Origin: Methylibium sp.
GTDB taxonomy: Bacteria > Pseudomonadota > Gammaproteobacteria > Burkholderiales > Burkholderiaceae_C
Reading direction: 5' to 3'
Assembly (NCBI GenBank): GCA_013824165.1
Contig: PNNH01000079.1
Coordinates: 78,494-142,493, forward strand
DNA: 64,000 nucleotides
Part shown: in pieces, positions 7,294 to 15,725 of the stretch
How positions within the stretch are numbered: position 1 is the stretch's first letter
How the letters are laid out: every line of letters begins with the position of its first letter
Made by a program: the position numbers and the translations under genes
Notes under the pieces: model-generated
What the model was told of the DNA's origin: nothing
The model's database searches: none
What the model saw: only the letters and a program-made list of their open reading frames with translations

Positions 7294-9648
7294 TTAAGTG
7301 CCCAGCTGCCAGCGCAGGGCTGTGTGAATCAGGCGCTGCGGCATGGTGTGGGCCTGCCAGGCCGTGTTGTTGGTCAGGTTGTCGACGCCCACGCTCCATT
7401 CCCACTCGGGCGCAAAGCGCCAGGCCAGCTTCACATCCAGTTGGTTGACGCGCGAGGTGCCGCCATAGGTGTCGGGGTTCACATCGACATTGGTGTCGCT
7501 GTTGTACTGCCGGCCGCTGAAGCGCCAGGTGGCCGCCGCCGTCCATTGCGCGGAGGGCCGCCAGGCGGCCTGCACGGTGTAGCGCTGCAGGGGAATGCGC
7601 AGCCAGCGCTTGCCCACGGTCGCCGGGTTGGCGGCATTGGCCTTGATGCTGGCATCGGTGAAAGTGGCGCTGCCGTTCAGCGTCAGGGCCTTCAGCCCCG
7701 GCATCTGTATCTCGCCGGCCAGCTCCAGGCCCTGGCTGAGCACGCGGTCGATGTTGTTGACGCGGGTGACGCTGGGTGTGACGGTGGTGTCGGTCTGGCG
7801 CACGATGGTGTCGCTCACATCGTCGCGGAACAGGCTCACGCGCAAGCGCGCCTGCTGCCACTGGCCCTCGGCTGCCAGCTCCAGCGCGTCGCCGCGCTCG
7901 GGGCGCAGGTTCGGGTCGCTGGTGGTGATGCTGCTGCCGGTCTTGGTGCCGTTGTAGAGCTCGTCCACATTCGGGAAGCGCCAGCCGCGGCCGGCGCTGG
8001 CCTTCAGCAGCCAGGTGTCGGTGGCCGACCAGGCCAGCGCCAGCTTGGGGGAAGTGGCGCTGAGCTTGCGCGTCGGGTAGGCGGTCTGCGCCACCGGCGG
8101 GCCGGCGAAGTACTGGCTGCCGCCCCAGGTCTGGAAGCGCTCCTCGCGCACGCCGCCCGTCAGCAGCCAGTCGTCGGCCAGGCGGTAGGCGTCCTGCGCG
8201 TAGAGCGCCTCGACGCGGCTGCGACCCAGGTAGTTCTGGTTCAGCGTCTCGCTGCCGCCGCGCCAGTCGGCTGCGCTGGTGACGCTGTTGATCAGGCGGT
8301 ATTCATTGCGGTGTGCGCCCAGCGTCAACGTGTGGCGGCCATCGCCCCAGTCACCGGCCTGCGGCTTGTAGACGGCCTGGGCTTCCAGCGTGGTCCAGCC
8401 GGTGCCGTCGCGCCGCGTCACGCTGCCGGCGCCGCCGGCCTCGGCCTGTGGGTCAGCCAGATTGGCCTGGCGGTTGACGTCGTCGACGATGCGGTATTGC
8501 GTGGCCACGACAGAGGCGTTCCAGCCCTGGCTGTGCGTGGTCTTCCAGGTGGCGCCGAGCTGGCGGTGCAGCTCGTCGCGCGTGCTGGGCGCGAAGCTGC
8601 TGGCCGGCACACTGAAGGCATACGTGCCATCGGTGACGGTGCCGCTCCAGACCCGGTTGCCGTTGGCGTCGCGTAGCGCGGTGTCGTTGCGAACCGTGCT
8701 GTCGGCGCGCCACAGCGAGACGCGCGCTTCGATCTGCTGTGTGGCGCCCAGCGCGCTGCCCACGCGCAGATTCAGCGTGTCCTGGATGCTGTGGTCGATG
8801 GTGTTGGCGCCGAACAGGGCGCGCTCGCGGCCATTCGGGTCGCGGTCGTAGACGATGCCACTGACGCGCGTGGCGCTCGCGCCAGGCGTGGCGAAGGCGC
8901 CGCTGGTGCTGCCGCGCACTGCGTTGGCATAGCCCATCGGGTGGCCTTCGCTGTCCTGGTGCTGCAGGCCCAGCACCCACCAGATGCCGCTGCTCGCGCT
9001 GCGGCCGGCCAGGCGCACCGACGCCTGGGCGGCGCCAAAGGTTTCTTTCGTTGAGTATTCGGAGAAATCCTGCTGCGCATAGCGCAGGCTGGCCGAGGCC
9101 TCGAAGCCCTTGGGCTTGCGCTCGGTGAGCATCAGCGTGGTGCCGATGGAGTTGCCCGGCAGCTGCGCGGAGAAGGGGCCGTAGAAGGCGTCGATGCGCT
9201 CGATGGCCTCCATGTTCACCATATTCCAGCGCGGTGCGTCGAAGCGGCCCAGGAAGTTGCTGATCAGGTAGCCGTCCAGATAGACCAGGGCGCGGCCGGG
9301 CTGCAGCACGCCGTGGCTGCGGCCGCCGACATTGGCATTGCGGTCGCCCAGATAGCGCTTGCGGATGGCGGTGCTGGGAAGCAGCGCGGCGGCGTCCTCG
9401 GCGTTGTAGAGGTTCTGCAGTTCCAGCGCCTTAGCGTCAGCGCTGGCGCTGGAGCCGGGCTGGCGCGCATCGATAGTGGCCGCGCTCTTGCCGGCCACCA
9501 TCACTTGCTGCAACTGGTTTTCGGTGGCCACGCCTTGAGCCAGCGCCAGTGCGGGGGTGAACAGGGCCAGCGCGGCGAGCGCGCAGGGCGTCATCAGGCT
9601 GCGCGGCAGCAAGGTGCCGCGCGGCGAAGCAATGTTCTTCGTCGTCAT
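7294..9648 (-). CDS. TonB-dependent outer-membrane receptor, probable copper or copper-complex uptake
   Basis: This 784-residue protein has a signal peptide ending near ALALAQG, a plug domain (roughly 45-170; segments ALVYLDGYLIS and IERIDAFYGPFSAQL are typical) and a long C-terminal barrel. The barrel includes the receptor motif WRFPNVDELYNG and many aromatic-rich strands. The substrate is inferred from context: it is flanked by a PCu(A)C chaperone and a CECC propeller and lies downstream of a CruR-like leader ORF. That mirrors the Bordetella operon in which CruR controls the TonB-dependent transporter BfrG. A 125-nt gap separates it from the upstream PCu(A)C gene. Alternative substrates such as a siderophore cannot be excluded. 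Confidence 0.88.
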   Translation of the reverse strand: MTTKNIASPRGTLLPRSLMTPCALAALALFTPALALAQGVATENQLQQVMVAGKSAATIDARQPGSSASADAKALELQNLYNAEDAAALLPSTAIRKRYLGDRNANVGGRSHGVLQPGRALVYLDGYLISNFLGRFDAPRWNMVNMEAIERIDAFYGPFSAQLPGNSIGTTLMLTERKPKGFEASASLRYAQQDFSEYSTKETFGAAQASVRLAGRSASSGIWWVLGLQHQDSEGHPMGYANAVRGSTSGAFATPGASATRVSGIVYDRDPNGRERALFGANTIDHSIQDTLNLRVGSALGATQQIEARVSLWRADSTVRNDTALRDANGNRVWSGTVTDGTYAFSVPASSFAPSTRDELHRQLGATWKTTHSQGWNASVVATQYRIVDDVNRQANLADPQAEAGGAGSVTRRDGTGWTTLEAQAVYKPQAGDWGDGRHTLTLGAHRNEYRLINSVTSAADWRGGSETLNQNYLGRSRVEALYAQDAYRLADDWLLTGGVREERFQTWGGSQYFAGPPVAQTAYPTRKLSATSPKLALAWSATDTWLLKASAGRGWRFPNVDELYNGTKTGSSITTSDPNLRPERGDALELAAEGQWQQARLRVSLFRDDVSDTIVRQTDTTVTPSVTRVNNIDRVLSQGLELAGEIQMPGLKALTLNGSATFTDASIKANAANPATVGKRWLRIPLQRYTVQAAWRPSAQWTAAATWRFSGRQYNSDTNVDVNPDTYGGTSRVNQLDVKLAWRFAPEWEWSVGVDNLTNNTAWQAHTMPQRLIHTALRWQLGT

Positions 9649-9773
9649 GTCGAAAAGGGCGTGCAGCGGCGCGCAGGGGCAGGTGCCCGCGGCGGCGGCT
9701 GGAATCTGTCGGTGGATGGCGGCGGCGAGCGGGCGCTCAGTGCGCCTGCGCGTGGCCCTCGTGGCTCAGCGGC

Positions 9774-10280
9774 TTAATGCTTGCCGTGATGGCCGCTGCC
9801 TTGCATGGGCGCCATGCCCAGTGCGCGTGCCGGCGCCTTGATCTCGACGGTCTGGCGCTTTTTGTCAGCGCCTTCGAAGACCAGCGTCAGCGGCACGTCC
9901 TGGCCGGCAGCGATGGGCGCCTTCAGGTCCATCAGCATCACGTGATAGCCACCCGGCTTCAGCTCGACGCTGCGGCCGGCCGGCAGGTCCAGACCGGGCA
10001 TGGCACGCATGCGCATGGTCGAGCCGTCCATCACCATTTCGTGGATCTCCACCACGCCGGCCACCGGCGATCGGGCCTCGACCAAGCGGGCATTGCTGGC
10101 CGACTGCAGCTGCATGAAGGCGCCGGTGGCCTTCTGCTGCGTCACGGTGGCGCGCACCCAGGCGTCCTTCACCGTCACCTGCGCCAGCGCGGGGCCGGCG
10201 ATGACGAGAGCCAGCAGGGCGGCTTGGGCGGGGGCGCGCAGCAGGCGGCTGCAGAAGAGGCTGGAGGTGGTCTTGCTCAT
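9774..10280 (-). CDS. PCu(A)C-family periplasmic copper chaperone (first copy)
   Basis: The protein has 168 residues with a signal peptide ending near PALAQV. The canonical ligand set is clear: His80 (EIHEM), Met89/Met91 (TMRMR) and His113/Met115 (GGYHVMLMDL). The tail GMAPMQGSGHHGKH adds further His and Met. Family members bind copper in the periplasm and hand it to cuproenzyme assembly. It is the first gene after the upstream CruR-like ORF and the 117-nt gap, and it precedes the TonB receptor. It is closer to the family consensus than the copy at 474-974. Confidence 0.93.
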   Translation of the reverse strand: MSKTTSSLFCSRLLRAPAQAALLALVIAGPALAQVTVKDAWVRATVTQQKATGAFMQLQSASNARLVEARSPVAGVVEIHEMVMDGSTMRMRAMPGLDLPAGRSVELKPGGYHVMLMDLKAPIAAGQDVPLTLVFEGADKKRQTVEIKAPARALGMAPMQGSGHHGKH

Positions 10281-10397
10281 GGCGGATGAATCCTTCTTGT
10301 CGCTCGATCTCGGGCTTGGGCAGCTGGGTTCAGCCGGCGGCGTGATGAGATCGCTGATGTCTTTGGCGGCGCGCGCCGGTCAGGCGCAGCGCGAGTG
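10281..10397 (-). promoter_or_regulatory. Leader gap after first CruR-like uORF; candidate copper-controlled Rho termination zone
   Basis: This 117-nt untranslated gap lies between the DUF2946 stop and the PCu(A)C start. By hand count the transcript strand has about 47 C against 31 G, the C-over-G bias expected of a Rho utilisation region. In the Bordetella CruR system, termination occurs in this interval when copper is present. No strong intrinsic terminator was seen, which fits a Rho-dependent mechanism. The assignment is an inference from arrangement and base bias. Confidence 0.5.
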
Positions 10398-10802
10398 TCA
10401 GAACAGCAGGGCAGCGACAGGAGGCCCGCGCGGATGGGCCACCGTCCAGTTGTGCTGCTGGCCTGGCCCAACGAGGAACAGCGCAGGCAGCAACTCGGCG
10501 GCCGGGGCTGGCAGGGCGAGGCCGAGATCGGCGGGCGGCAGGCCCAACGTGGGCGTGTGCAGCGAGCAATAGGGGCAGTGCTCGAACAGATGAGCGCTGT
10601 CCGGGGCCGCCGGCTCACCGCTCAGCGCCGCAGGCTGGAAGCCGCTGGACGTGCAGATCTCGGCCCAGGCCGCGTTGTTCGCGCCATTGCCGCCCAGCGC
10701 CATTGAAACCGATGGCGCAAGCGCGCCCATCAGCACGGCCATGATGGCCAGCCAGAGCGAGAGTTGACGCGTGACGGTCGCTTGCATGCGCATGGGGACC
10801 AT
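10398..10802 (-). CDS. cruR: DUF2946 protein, CruR-type copper-responsive upstream ORF (first copy)
   Basis: The protein has up to 134 residues (ATGs at 10802, 10793 and 10787 are all possible starts). It has an N-terminal hydrophobic segment (LWLAIMAVLMGALAPSV), the CxxC sensor in FEHCPYCSL, and PRGPP six residues before its end. These are the three landmarks of CruR, the copper-sensing leader peptide defined in Bordetella pertussis (CxxC and C-terminal RAPP). It would be the first ORF of the PCu(A)C-TonB receptor-propeller-thioredoxin block. The upstream gene on the same strand, an FNT channel, ends 30 nt away, so the promoter is either inside that gene or shared with it. Confidence 0.82.
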   Translation of the reverse strand: MVPMRMQATVTRQLSLWLAIMAVLMGALAPSVSMALGGNGANNAAWAEICTSSGFQPAALSGEPAAPDSAHLFEHCPYCSLHTPTLGLPPADLGLALPAPAAELLPALFLVGPGQQHNWTVAHPRGPPVAALLF

Positions 10803-10832
10803 TCTATGTGCACCGCGCGATCACGCCAGCCT

Positions 10833-11636
10833 TCAGTCCGGCGCCTTGCCCGCCGGCCGTAGATAGATCAGCCAGTAGACCAGCGCCACCAGCACGCTGC
10901 CGCCGACGATATTGCCGGCGATGACCGGTGCCAGATTGGCCAGCATGTCGCCGATGCTCAGCGGCGCGCCCAGCAGCATGGCCAGCGGGAAGAAGTACAT
11001 ATTGGCGATCGAATGCTCGAAGCCGGCGGCCACAAAGGCGGTGATCGGAAACACGATGGCCAGCACCTTGTCGGTGACGCTGCGGCCGGCCAGCGTCATC
11101 CACACTGCCATGCAGACCAGCACATTGCACAGCACGCCGCGAAAGAAGGCTTCGGTGAGGCTCAGCTGGGCCTTGACGCTTGCGATGCGGATCACGGTCT
11201 CACCCACGCGGCCGCCATTCAGCGCACCATGGCCCGACAGCCAGACCAGCAGCGCCAGTCCGGCGGCCCCGGCGAAATTGGCCAGGCAGACCAGGGCCCA
11301 GTTGCGCAGCAGCTCGGCCGTGCTGACGCGGCCGCTGGCCCAGGCCATCGCGATCAGGTTGTTGCCGGTGAACAGCTCGGCGCCGGCGATGCTGACCAGC
11401 ACCAGCCCCAGCGAGAACACCAGGCCGCCCAGGAGCCGCGAGATCGCGAAGGACAGCGTCGCATCGCTGGCCACCAGCGTGAACATCAGCGCGCCCAGGC
11501 CGATGAAGGCACCGGCCAGCAGGCCCAGCAGCGTGACGGTCAGCAGCGGCAGCCGCGCTTTGCCGACGCCCACCTCGCTGACGCGCGCGGCGATCTCCTT
11601 GGGCGCATAGGCATCCGATCCGAACAGCTCAGCCAT
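10833..11636 (-). CDS. Formate/nitrite transporter (FNT) family channel
   Basis: This 267-residue integral membrane protein has the six-helix FNT layout. Helix-like stretches include LTVTLLGLLAGAFIGLGALMF, LGGLVFSLGLVLVSIAGAELFTGN and the segment FRGVLCNVLVCMAVWMT. The AELFTGNN and GVLCNVLVC(L/M)AVW signatures are characteristic of the family, which conducts formate, nitrite or related small monovalent anions as a pentamer. No formate or nitrite enzyme is adjacent, so the anion cannot be chosen. The SbmA-type ABC gene lies 12 nt upstream on the same strand, and the copper locus begins 30 nt downstream. Confidence 0.87.
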   Translation of the reverse strand: MAELFGSDAYAPKEIAARVSEVGVGKARLPLLTVTLLGLLAGAFIGLGALMFTLVASDATLSFAISRLLGGLVFSLGLVLVSIAGAELFTGNNLIAMAWASGRVSTAELLRNWALVCLANFAGAAGLALLVWLSGHGALNGGRVGETVIRIASVKAQLSLTEAFFRGVLCNVLVCMAVWMTLAGRSVTDKVLAIVFPITAFVAAGFEHSIANMYFFPLAMLLGAPLSIGDMLANLAPVIAGNIVGGSVLVALVYWLIYLRPAGKAPD

Positions 11637-11648
11637 GGGCCAGCTCCC

Positions 11649-13391
11649 TCAAGTCCAGTGATAGTCGGCCGCCGCGTGCAGGCTCCAGCTGCCGTCGCCG
11701 GGAAGCTCCAGAACCTGGCGGTGGTATTGCAGCAGGCTCTGGTGGTGGGTCACGCTGATGGGCGTGATCGAGAACTCGGCCAGCTGGCTGTACAGCCGCG
11801 TCTCGTTGGCCGCATCCAGCGCGCTGCTGGCTTCGTCCAGCAGCAGGTAGCGCGGCTTGGCCAGCAGCGCGCGCGCAAAGGCCAGGCGCTGCTGCTCGCC
11901 CACCGACAGCAGCTTGGCCCAGTCCAGCTCGCGGTGCATGCCGCCGAAGCGCTGCGCCAGATCGGGCAGGTTGACGCGCTCCAGCCATTCCTGCAGCTCC
12001 GCATCCGAGATGTGGCGATCGCAATGCGGGTAGAGCAGCTGCGAGCGCAGATCGCCCGGCGGCAGATAGGGCTGCTGCGGCAGGAACAGCATGTCCGGCC
12101 CGGCCGGCCGCAAGACCTGACCCTCGCCGCTGGTCCACAGGCCGGCGATGGCGCGCAGCAGCGAGCTCTTGCCTGCGCCGCTGGGGCCTGAGATCACCAG
12201 GCCTTGGCCGGGCTCGATGCTGAGCGTCAGATCGCGCACCAGCAGATGCTCGTACTGCGGCGTGTAGACAGTCAGCGCGCGCAGGCCCAGCTGCATATCG
12301 GGCTGCACATCGATCTGCGATTTGCCAGCGGTGCTGCCGTCCAGCACCGCCCCCTGCGCGTCCAGCGTGTTGGCGAAGGCGTGCAAACGGTTCACGCCGG
12401 CCGAGAAGCGGCTCAGGCTCTCGAAGTGCTCGACGATCACCGTCAGCGCGCTGAGGATGGCGGCAAAGGCGCCAGCTGCCTGTACCGCGCGGCCCACCTC
12501 CAGCTCGCCCGACAGCACATCGCCCGCGATGATGATGCTGGGCAGCACGATGGTCAGAAAGCTGTGCGCGTACTGGAACAGGTTGAGCTTGAACTGCCAG
12601 CGTAGCACCTGCTGGTAGTTGGCATAGAGCGCGCCGAAGATGCGCTTGAGCGTGCTCATCTCGCGCGCCTCGCCGTCGTGCAGCGCGATCGGCTCGGCAT
12701 GCTCGCGCACGCGCACCAGGTTGAAACGGAAATCGGCCTCGCGCTGCAGCTGCTTGAAGTTCAGCGCGATCAACCTCTTGCCGAAAGCCCAGCCGGTGAA
12801 CAGCGTGGCCAGCAGCGCATAGCCGATCAGAAAATAGACCAGGGTGCGCGAGATCGTCCACAGCACGCTGGCGAAGGCCACCATCTGCAGCAGCGCACCC
12901 AGCACCACCATCGAGAAGTACAGCGATTGGCCGGTGAAGCTGTTGATGTCTTCGGCGATGCGCTGGTCGGGGTTGTCGATCGCATCCGGCGTGTTGAGCC
13001 GGTAATAGGCGCGCTGCGTGAAATAGCGCTGCAGAAAGTGATCGGTCAGCCAGCGCCGCCAGCGCAGGCTGAGCGTGTCGCGCACGTAGTAGTAGAGCGC
13101 GTAGATCGGAACGCCGGCCGCCAGGATCAGCGTGTAGCGTTGGATCGAGGCCCAGAAACGCTCGGCGTCGCGCGCTGCCAGCGCCGATGTGAATTCGCCG
13201 TTCTCGTGGTTGAACAGCAGGTTGAAGCCGGTCTGGCCCAGCAGCAGCACGATCAACAGGGCCAGCAGGCCCAGCGCGCGCCAGCGCTCATCCGAGGCGC
13301 GCCAGTAGGGCGCGGCGATGGTGGTGAAGCGGCGCCACAGGCCGGTGTTGAAGCCGGGCGCGATGCCATTGGTTTCGATCGCGCTGCTCAT
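11649..13391 (-). CDS. SbmA/YddA-type ABC transporter, fused membrane and ATPase domains
   Basis: The 580-residue protein starts at ATG 13391, overlapping the previous stop (TGATG). The N-terminal half carries the ABC_membrane_2/SbmA-BacA-type transmembrane domain; the motif YYRLNTPDAIDNPDQRIAEDI is typical. The C-terminal ATPase has Walker A GPSGAGKSS near residue 400, a signature-like LSVGEQQRLAFARAL near 494 and Walker B YLLLDEASSALD near 513. Members are related to YddA, peroxisomal ALD half-transporters and SbmA/BacA peptide transporters; substrates include peptides, vitamins or fatty acyl compounds. The substrate here is unknown. It would work as a homodimer in the inner membrane. Confidence 0.85.
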   Translation of the reverse strand: MSSAIETNGIAPGFNTGLWRRFTTIAAPYWRASDERWRALGLLALLIVLLLGQTGFNLLFNHENGEFTSALAARDAERFWASIQRYTLILAAGVPIYALYYYVRDTLSLRWRRWLTDHFLQRYFTQRAYYRLNTPDAIDNPDQRIAEDINSFTGQSLYFSMVVLGALLQMVAFASVLWTISRTLVYFLIGYALLATLFTGWAFGKRLIALNFKQLQREADFRFNLVRVREHAEPIALHDGEAREMSTLKRIFGALYANYQQVLRWQFKLNLFQYAHSFLTIVLPSIIIAGDVLSGELEVGRAVQAAGAFAAILSALTVIVEHFESLSRFSAGVNRLHAFANTLDAQGAVLDGSTAGKSQIDVQPDMQLGLRALTVYTPQYEHLLVRDLTLSIEPGQGLVISGPSGAGKSSLLRAIAGLWTSGEGQVLRPAGPDMLFLPQQPYLPPGDLRSQLLYPHCDRHISDAELQEWLERVNLPDLAQRFGGMHRELDWAKLLSVGEQQRLAFARALLAKPRYLLLDEASSALDAANETRLYSQLAEFSITPISVTHHQSLLQYHRQVLELPGDGSWSLHAAADYHWT

Positions 13392-13951
13392 CAGAAGGCC
13401 AGGTTGTGCGGCGTCAGCATGGTGCGCTTGATGTTCACCGAGATCACTGCCACCACCTCGTCGGGCTTGGCCGGGCGCAGCAGCTGCTCCGACTCGACCG
13501 TCACCTTGCTGACCAGCGCATCGTCCTCCAGCAGGCAGAAAAGCGGCCGCGGGTCGGGCTGATCGGGCAGGGTCTGCCGGCCTTCGTTCGAGCCATGCGG
13601 CACCCGCAGACCGTCGAGCAGGGTTTTCAGGCGGTTGTCGATGTCGCCGCCATCGGTGATCAGTGCGCCGCGCGGCTGCTGGCGGAACAGCAGCACAGAC
13701 AGCTCGACATACAGGTCCAGGCGTTGCGTCACCAGCGGCGCGAACAGCAAGCCGCCTTTTTCGACGATCACCGAGGTCTGGCCCGGCCGCGCTGGATAGG
13801 CCAGCAGATGGCCCGAGGCTTCGTGCAGCGGCCGCCGCACCTGCCACAGCCGCTCCAGCTGCGGATGCAGCGCGCGGCGGATTTCCCATTTATGTGGCGA
13901 CTTGGCGCCCTGGCCGTGCAAGGGGCCTTCGTAGATCAGGCGAAATTCCAT
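13391..13951 (-). CDS. Small RusA-like protein of unknown function, coupled to the ABC transporter
   Basis: The ATG at 13951 gives 186 residues; the open frame extends further upstream, but that part is low-complexity. The segment GGDIDNRLKTLLDGL (residues 101-115) followed by LEDDALVSKVTV (141-152) matches the pattern D-x-D-N-x-x-K-x-x-x-D-x-L ... D-D that carries the catalytic aspartates of RusA Holliday junction resolvases. The rest (residues 1-100) does not look like phage RusA, and the gene is not in a prophage. The stop overlaps the ABC transporter start, so the pair is probably co-translated. A nuclease activity is a hypothesis only; the protein is best called RusA-like domain-containing. 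Confidence 0.6.
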   Translation of the reverse strand: MEFRLIYEGPLHGQGAKSPHKWEIRRALHPQLERLWQVRRPLHEASGHLLAYPARPGQTSVIVEKGGLLFAPLVTQRLDLYVELSVLLFRQQPRGALITDGGDIDNRLKTLLDGLRVPHGSNEGRQTLPDQPDPRPLFCLLEDDALVSKVTVESEQLLRPAKPDEVVAVISVNIKRTMLTPHNLAF

Positions 13952-14109
13952 GGGCCTGATGGTGCCATGCCCGCGCGGCCAGGCCAAACAGCGCGCCTGC
14001 CTGTCGCTGCTGGCGGGTGTGCGCGGCTGGGCGATTGCCGCCCCGCGCAGGGTGCTGCACACGCTCGAACCGAAGCGCCGCGCCGGCGCTGGGTTAAGGT
14101 CGGTTTGTG

Positions 14110-15036
14110 ATGACGCCCGAACTCTCCTGCCGCCTCGCGCCGGCACGCCGCCGCCTGGTACTGGGTGCTGCTGCTGCGCTTGCATGCCCCGCTCCTTGGG
14201 TCCATGCCCAGCCGCGCAAGCCCCTGCGCGTCGTCTACCCGGCGCCGTTGTCGGCGCTGGACACGCGCTCGGATGATCTGGTGGCGCTGCTGCGCGCGGC
14301 GCTGGAGCGCAGCGAACCCAGCCATGGGCCATTCGAGCTGCTGCCGTCGGCGCCAGTGGAAACGCTGGCGCGCCAGATAGCGCTGCTCGAGCGCGGCGAG
14401 CTGCTGTCGGTGGTCTGGGCCTCGCCGACGGCGCTGCTGGAGCGGCAACTGCGCCCGGTGCGCGTGCCGACGCGGCGCGGCCTGCTGGGCTTTCGCGTGG
14501 CGCTGATCCATGAGCGCAGCCAGGCGGCCCTGCGCCGCGTGCGCGACGCTGACGGGCTGCGCCGCTTCGTACTCGGCCAGGGCAGCTCCTGGCCCGAGGT
14601 GGAGATGTACCGCTCCCAGGGCTTCCAGGTCGAGACCGGCAACTACGAGGCGCTGTTCCGCATGCTGCTGCTGGGTCGCTTCGAGCTGTTCCCGCGTGGC
14701 GTCAATGAGGTCTTTGCCGAACATGCGGCGCGTGCGGCACAGCAGCCCGACTTGCGCGTCGAGGACAGTCTGCTTATCCACTATCCGCTGCCCTATTACT
14801 TCTATTGCCAGCGCGACGACACGGCCTTGGCGACGCGCCTGGAGCAGGGCATGCGGGCGATGGTTCGCGATGGCAGCTACGAGGCGCACTTCTGGCGTTT
14901 CCACGGCGAGTCCATCCGCCAGGCTCGCCTGCAGGAGCGGCGCCTGATCCGGCTGCGCAATCCGCAGCTGGAGCGCCATCACCTGTCGGACGACGCGGCG
15001 CTGTGGCTCGACCCGGCCACGCTGACGCGGCGCTGA
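14110..15036 (+). CDS. Exported solute-binding-like protein (SBP_bac_3-type fold)
   Basis: The product has about 308 residues with a twin-arginine-like basic start and hydrophobic signal (PARRRLVLGAAAALACPAPWVHAQ). The body resembles periplasmic amino-acid-type binding proteins lacking a transporter: LRVVYPAPLSALDTRSDDLVALLRAALE at the front, a hinge-like SVVWASP, and YRSQGFQVETGNYEALFRMLLLGRFELFPRGVNEV, the segment typical of the 'transporter substrate-binding domain' proteins common in Burkholderiales. No permease is adjacent. GTG at 14107 immediately before the ATG is an alternative start. It may be a sensor or an orphan binding protein; the ligand is unknown. Confidence 0.6.
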   Translation: MTPELSCRLAPARRRLVLGAAAALACPAPWVHAQPRKPLRVVYPAPLSALDTRSDDLVALLRAALERSEPSHGPFELLPSAPVETLARQIALLERGELLSVVWASPTALLERQLRPVRVPTRRGLLGFRVALIHERSQAALRRVRDADGLRRFVLGQGSSWPEVEMYRSQGFQVETGNYEALFRMLLLGRFELFPRGVNEVFAEHAARAAQQPDLRVEDSLLIHYPLPYYFYCQRDDTALATRLEQGMRAMVRDGSYEAHFWRFHGESIRQARLQERRLIRLRNPQLERHHLSDDAALWLDPATLTRR

Positions 15037-15053
15037 TCTCGCGCTGAGCCGCC

Positions 15054-15686
15054 TCAGGGCCAGTGCCGCGCGAGTACCGGCGCGACACGCGGGTGGGACT
15101 CGATGCGCTTGAGCAGGGCGAGGAATTCCGGCCGCGCCCGCGCCAGATGCTGGCGTGTACCCGACCATTTGCTGACCACCGCGGCCAGGAGGTCCAGCGC
15201 GCCGGGCGCGGCGCCGGCGAGGAAGGGCTGCGGCGCCGGCAGCGTGTCTGCAAACACATCCCAGTGCGCGTGCAGACGCTGGCGCGCCGCCTGGCGGACC
15301 TTGTCGCGCGCGGGCCGGGTGCTGGCCGTGGTCCAGCGCTCGGGGAAATCGCCGATGCTGATGGCCGCATAGCAGTTGGCCGCGATGAATACCAGGCCGC
15401 GCAGGTGTTGGGCCCGTTCGGCAGGATCGGCCGGCAGCAGGCCGCAGCCTGGGTGGCGCAAGCCCAGCTCGATCAGCATCGCGGCGCTCTCGGTCATCAC
15501 CTGCCCGTCGGGCAGGACCAGCGTGGGAATCTGGCCCAGTGGATTGACGCGCGCCAGCTCGGCCTGGGCCGAATCGGACTCCCAGCTGGAAGCGCGCACC
15601 AGGTGATAGCGCTGCCCGGCGATCTCCAGCGCGGCTTCGATGGCGGCGGAGCCGGAGCCCCTGCTGCCGTACAAGGTGTAGTTCAT
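15054..15686 (-). CDS. Glutathione S-transferase family protein
   Basis: This 210-residue protein has the two-domain GST layout. The N-terminal thioredoxin-like domain runs from MNYTLYGSRGSGSAAIEAAL through NPLGQIPTLVLPDGQVMTESAAML, where the I-P (cis-Pro) and ES pair contact glutathione. An all-helical C-terminal domain includes FLAGAAPGALDLLAAVVSKW. The usual catalytic Ser/Cys/Tyr near the N-terminus may be Ser8 or Ser12 in GSRGSGS. It is cytoplasmic and stands alone, converging with the solute-binding gene. The substrate is unknown. Confidence 0.88.
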   Translation of the reverse strand: MNYTLYGSRGSGSAAIEAALEIAGQRYHLVRASSWESDSAQAELARVNPLGQIPTLVLPDGQVMTESAAMLIELGLRHPGCGLLPADPAERAQHLRGLVFIAANCYAAISIGDFPERWTTASTRPARDKVRQAARQRLHAHWDVFADTLPAPQPFLAGAAPGALDLLAAVVSKWSGTRQHLARARPEFLALLKRIESHPRVAPVLARHWP

Positions 15687-15725
15687 GCGGGCCTTCTTAC
15701 TTCTTGGCTTGCCGGCCGCAGCTGC

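Noticed and set aside
9649..9773. Possible methanobactin-like precursor peptide in the copper locus gaps
   Set aside because: I looked for a short ORF with a leader and Cys-x-x-x-Cys core in the gaps at 9649-9773, 10281-10397 and 4974-5099 and saw none convincing, so no precursor is claimed.
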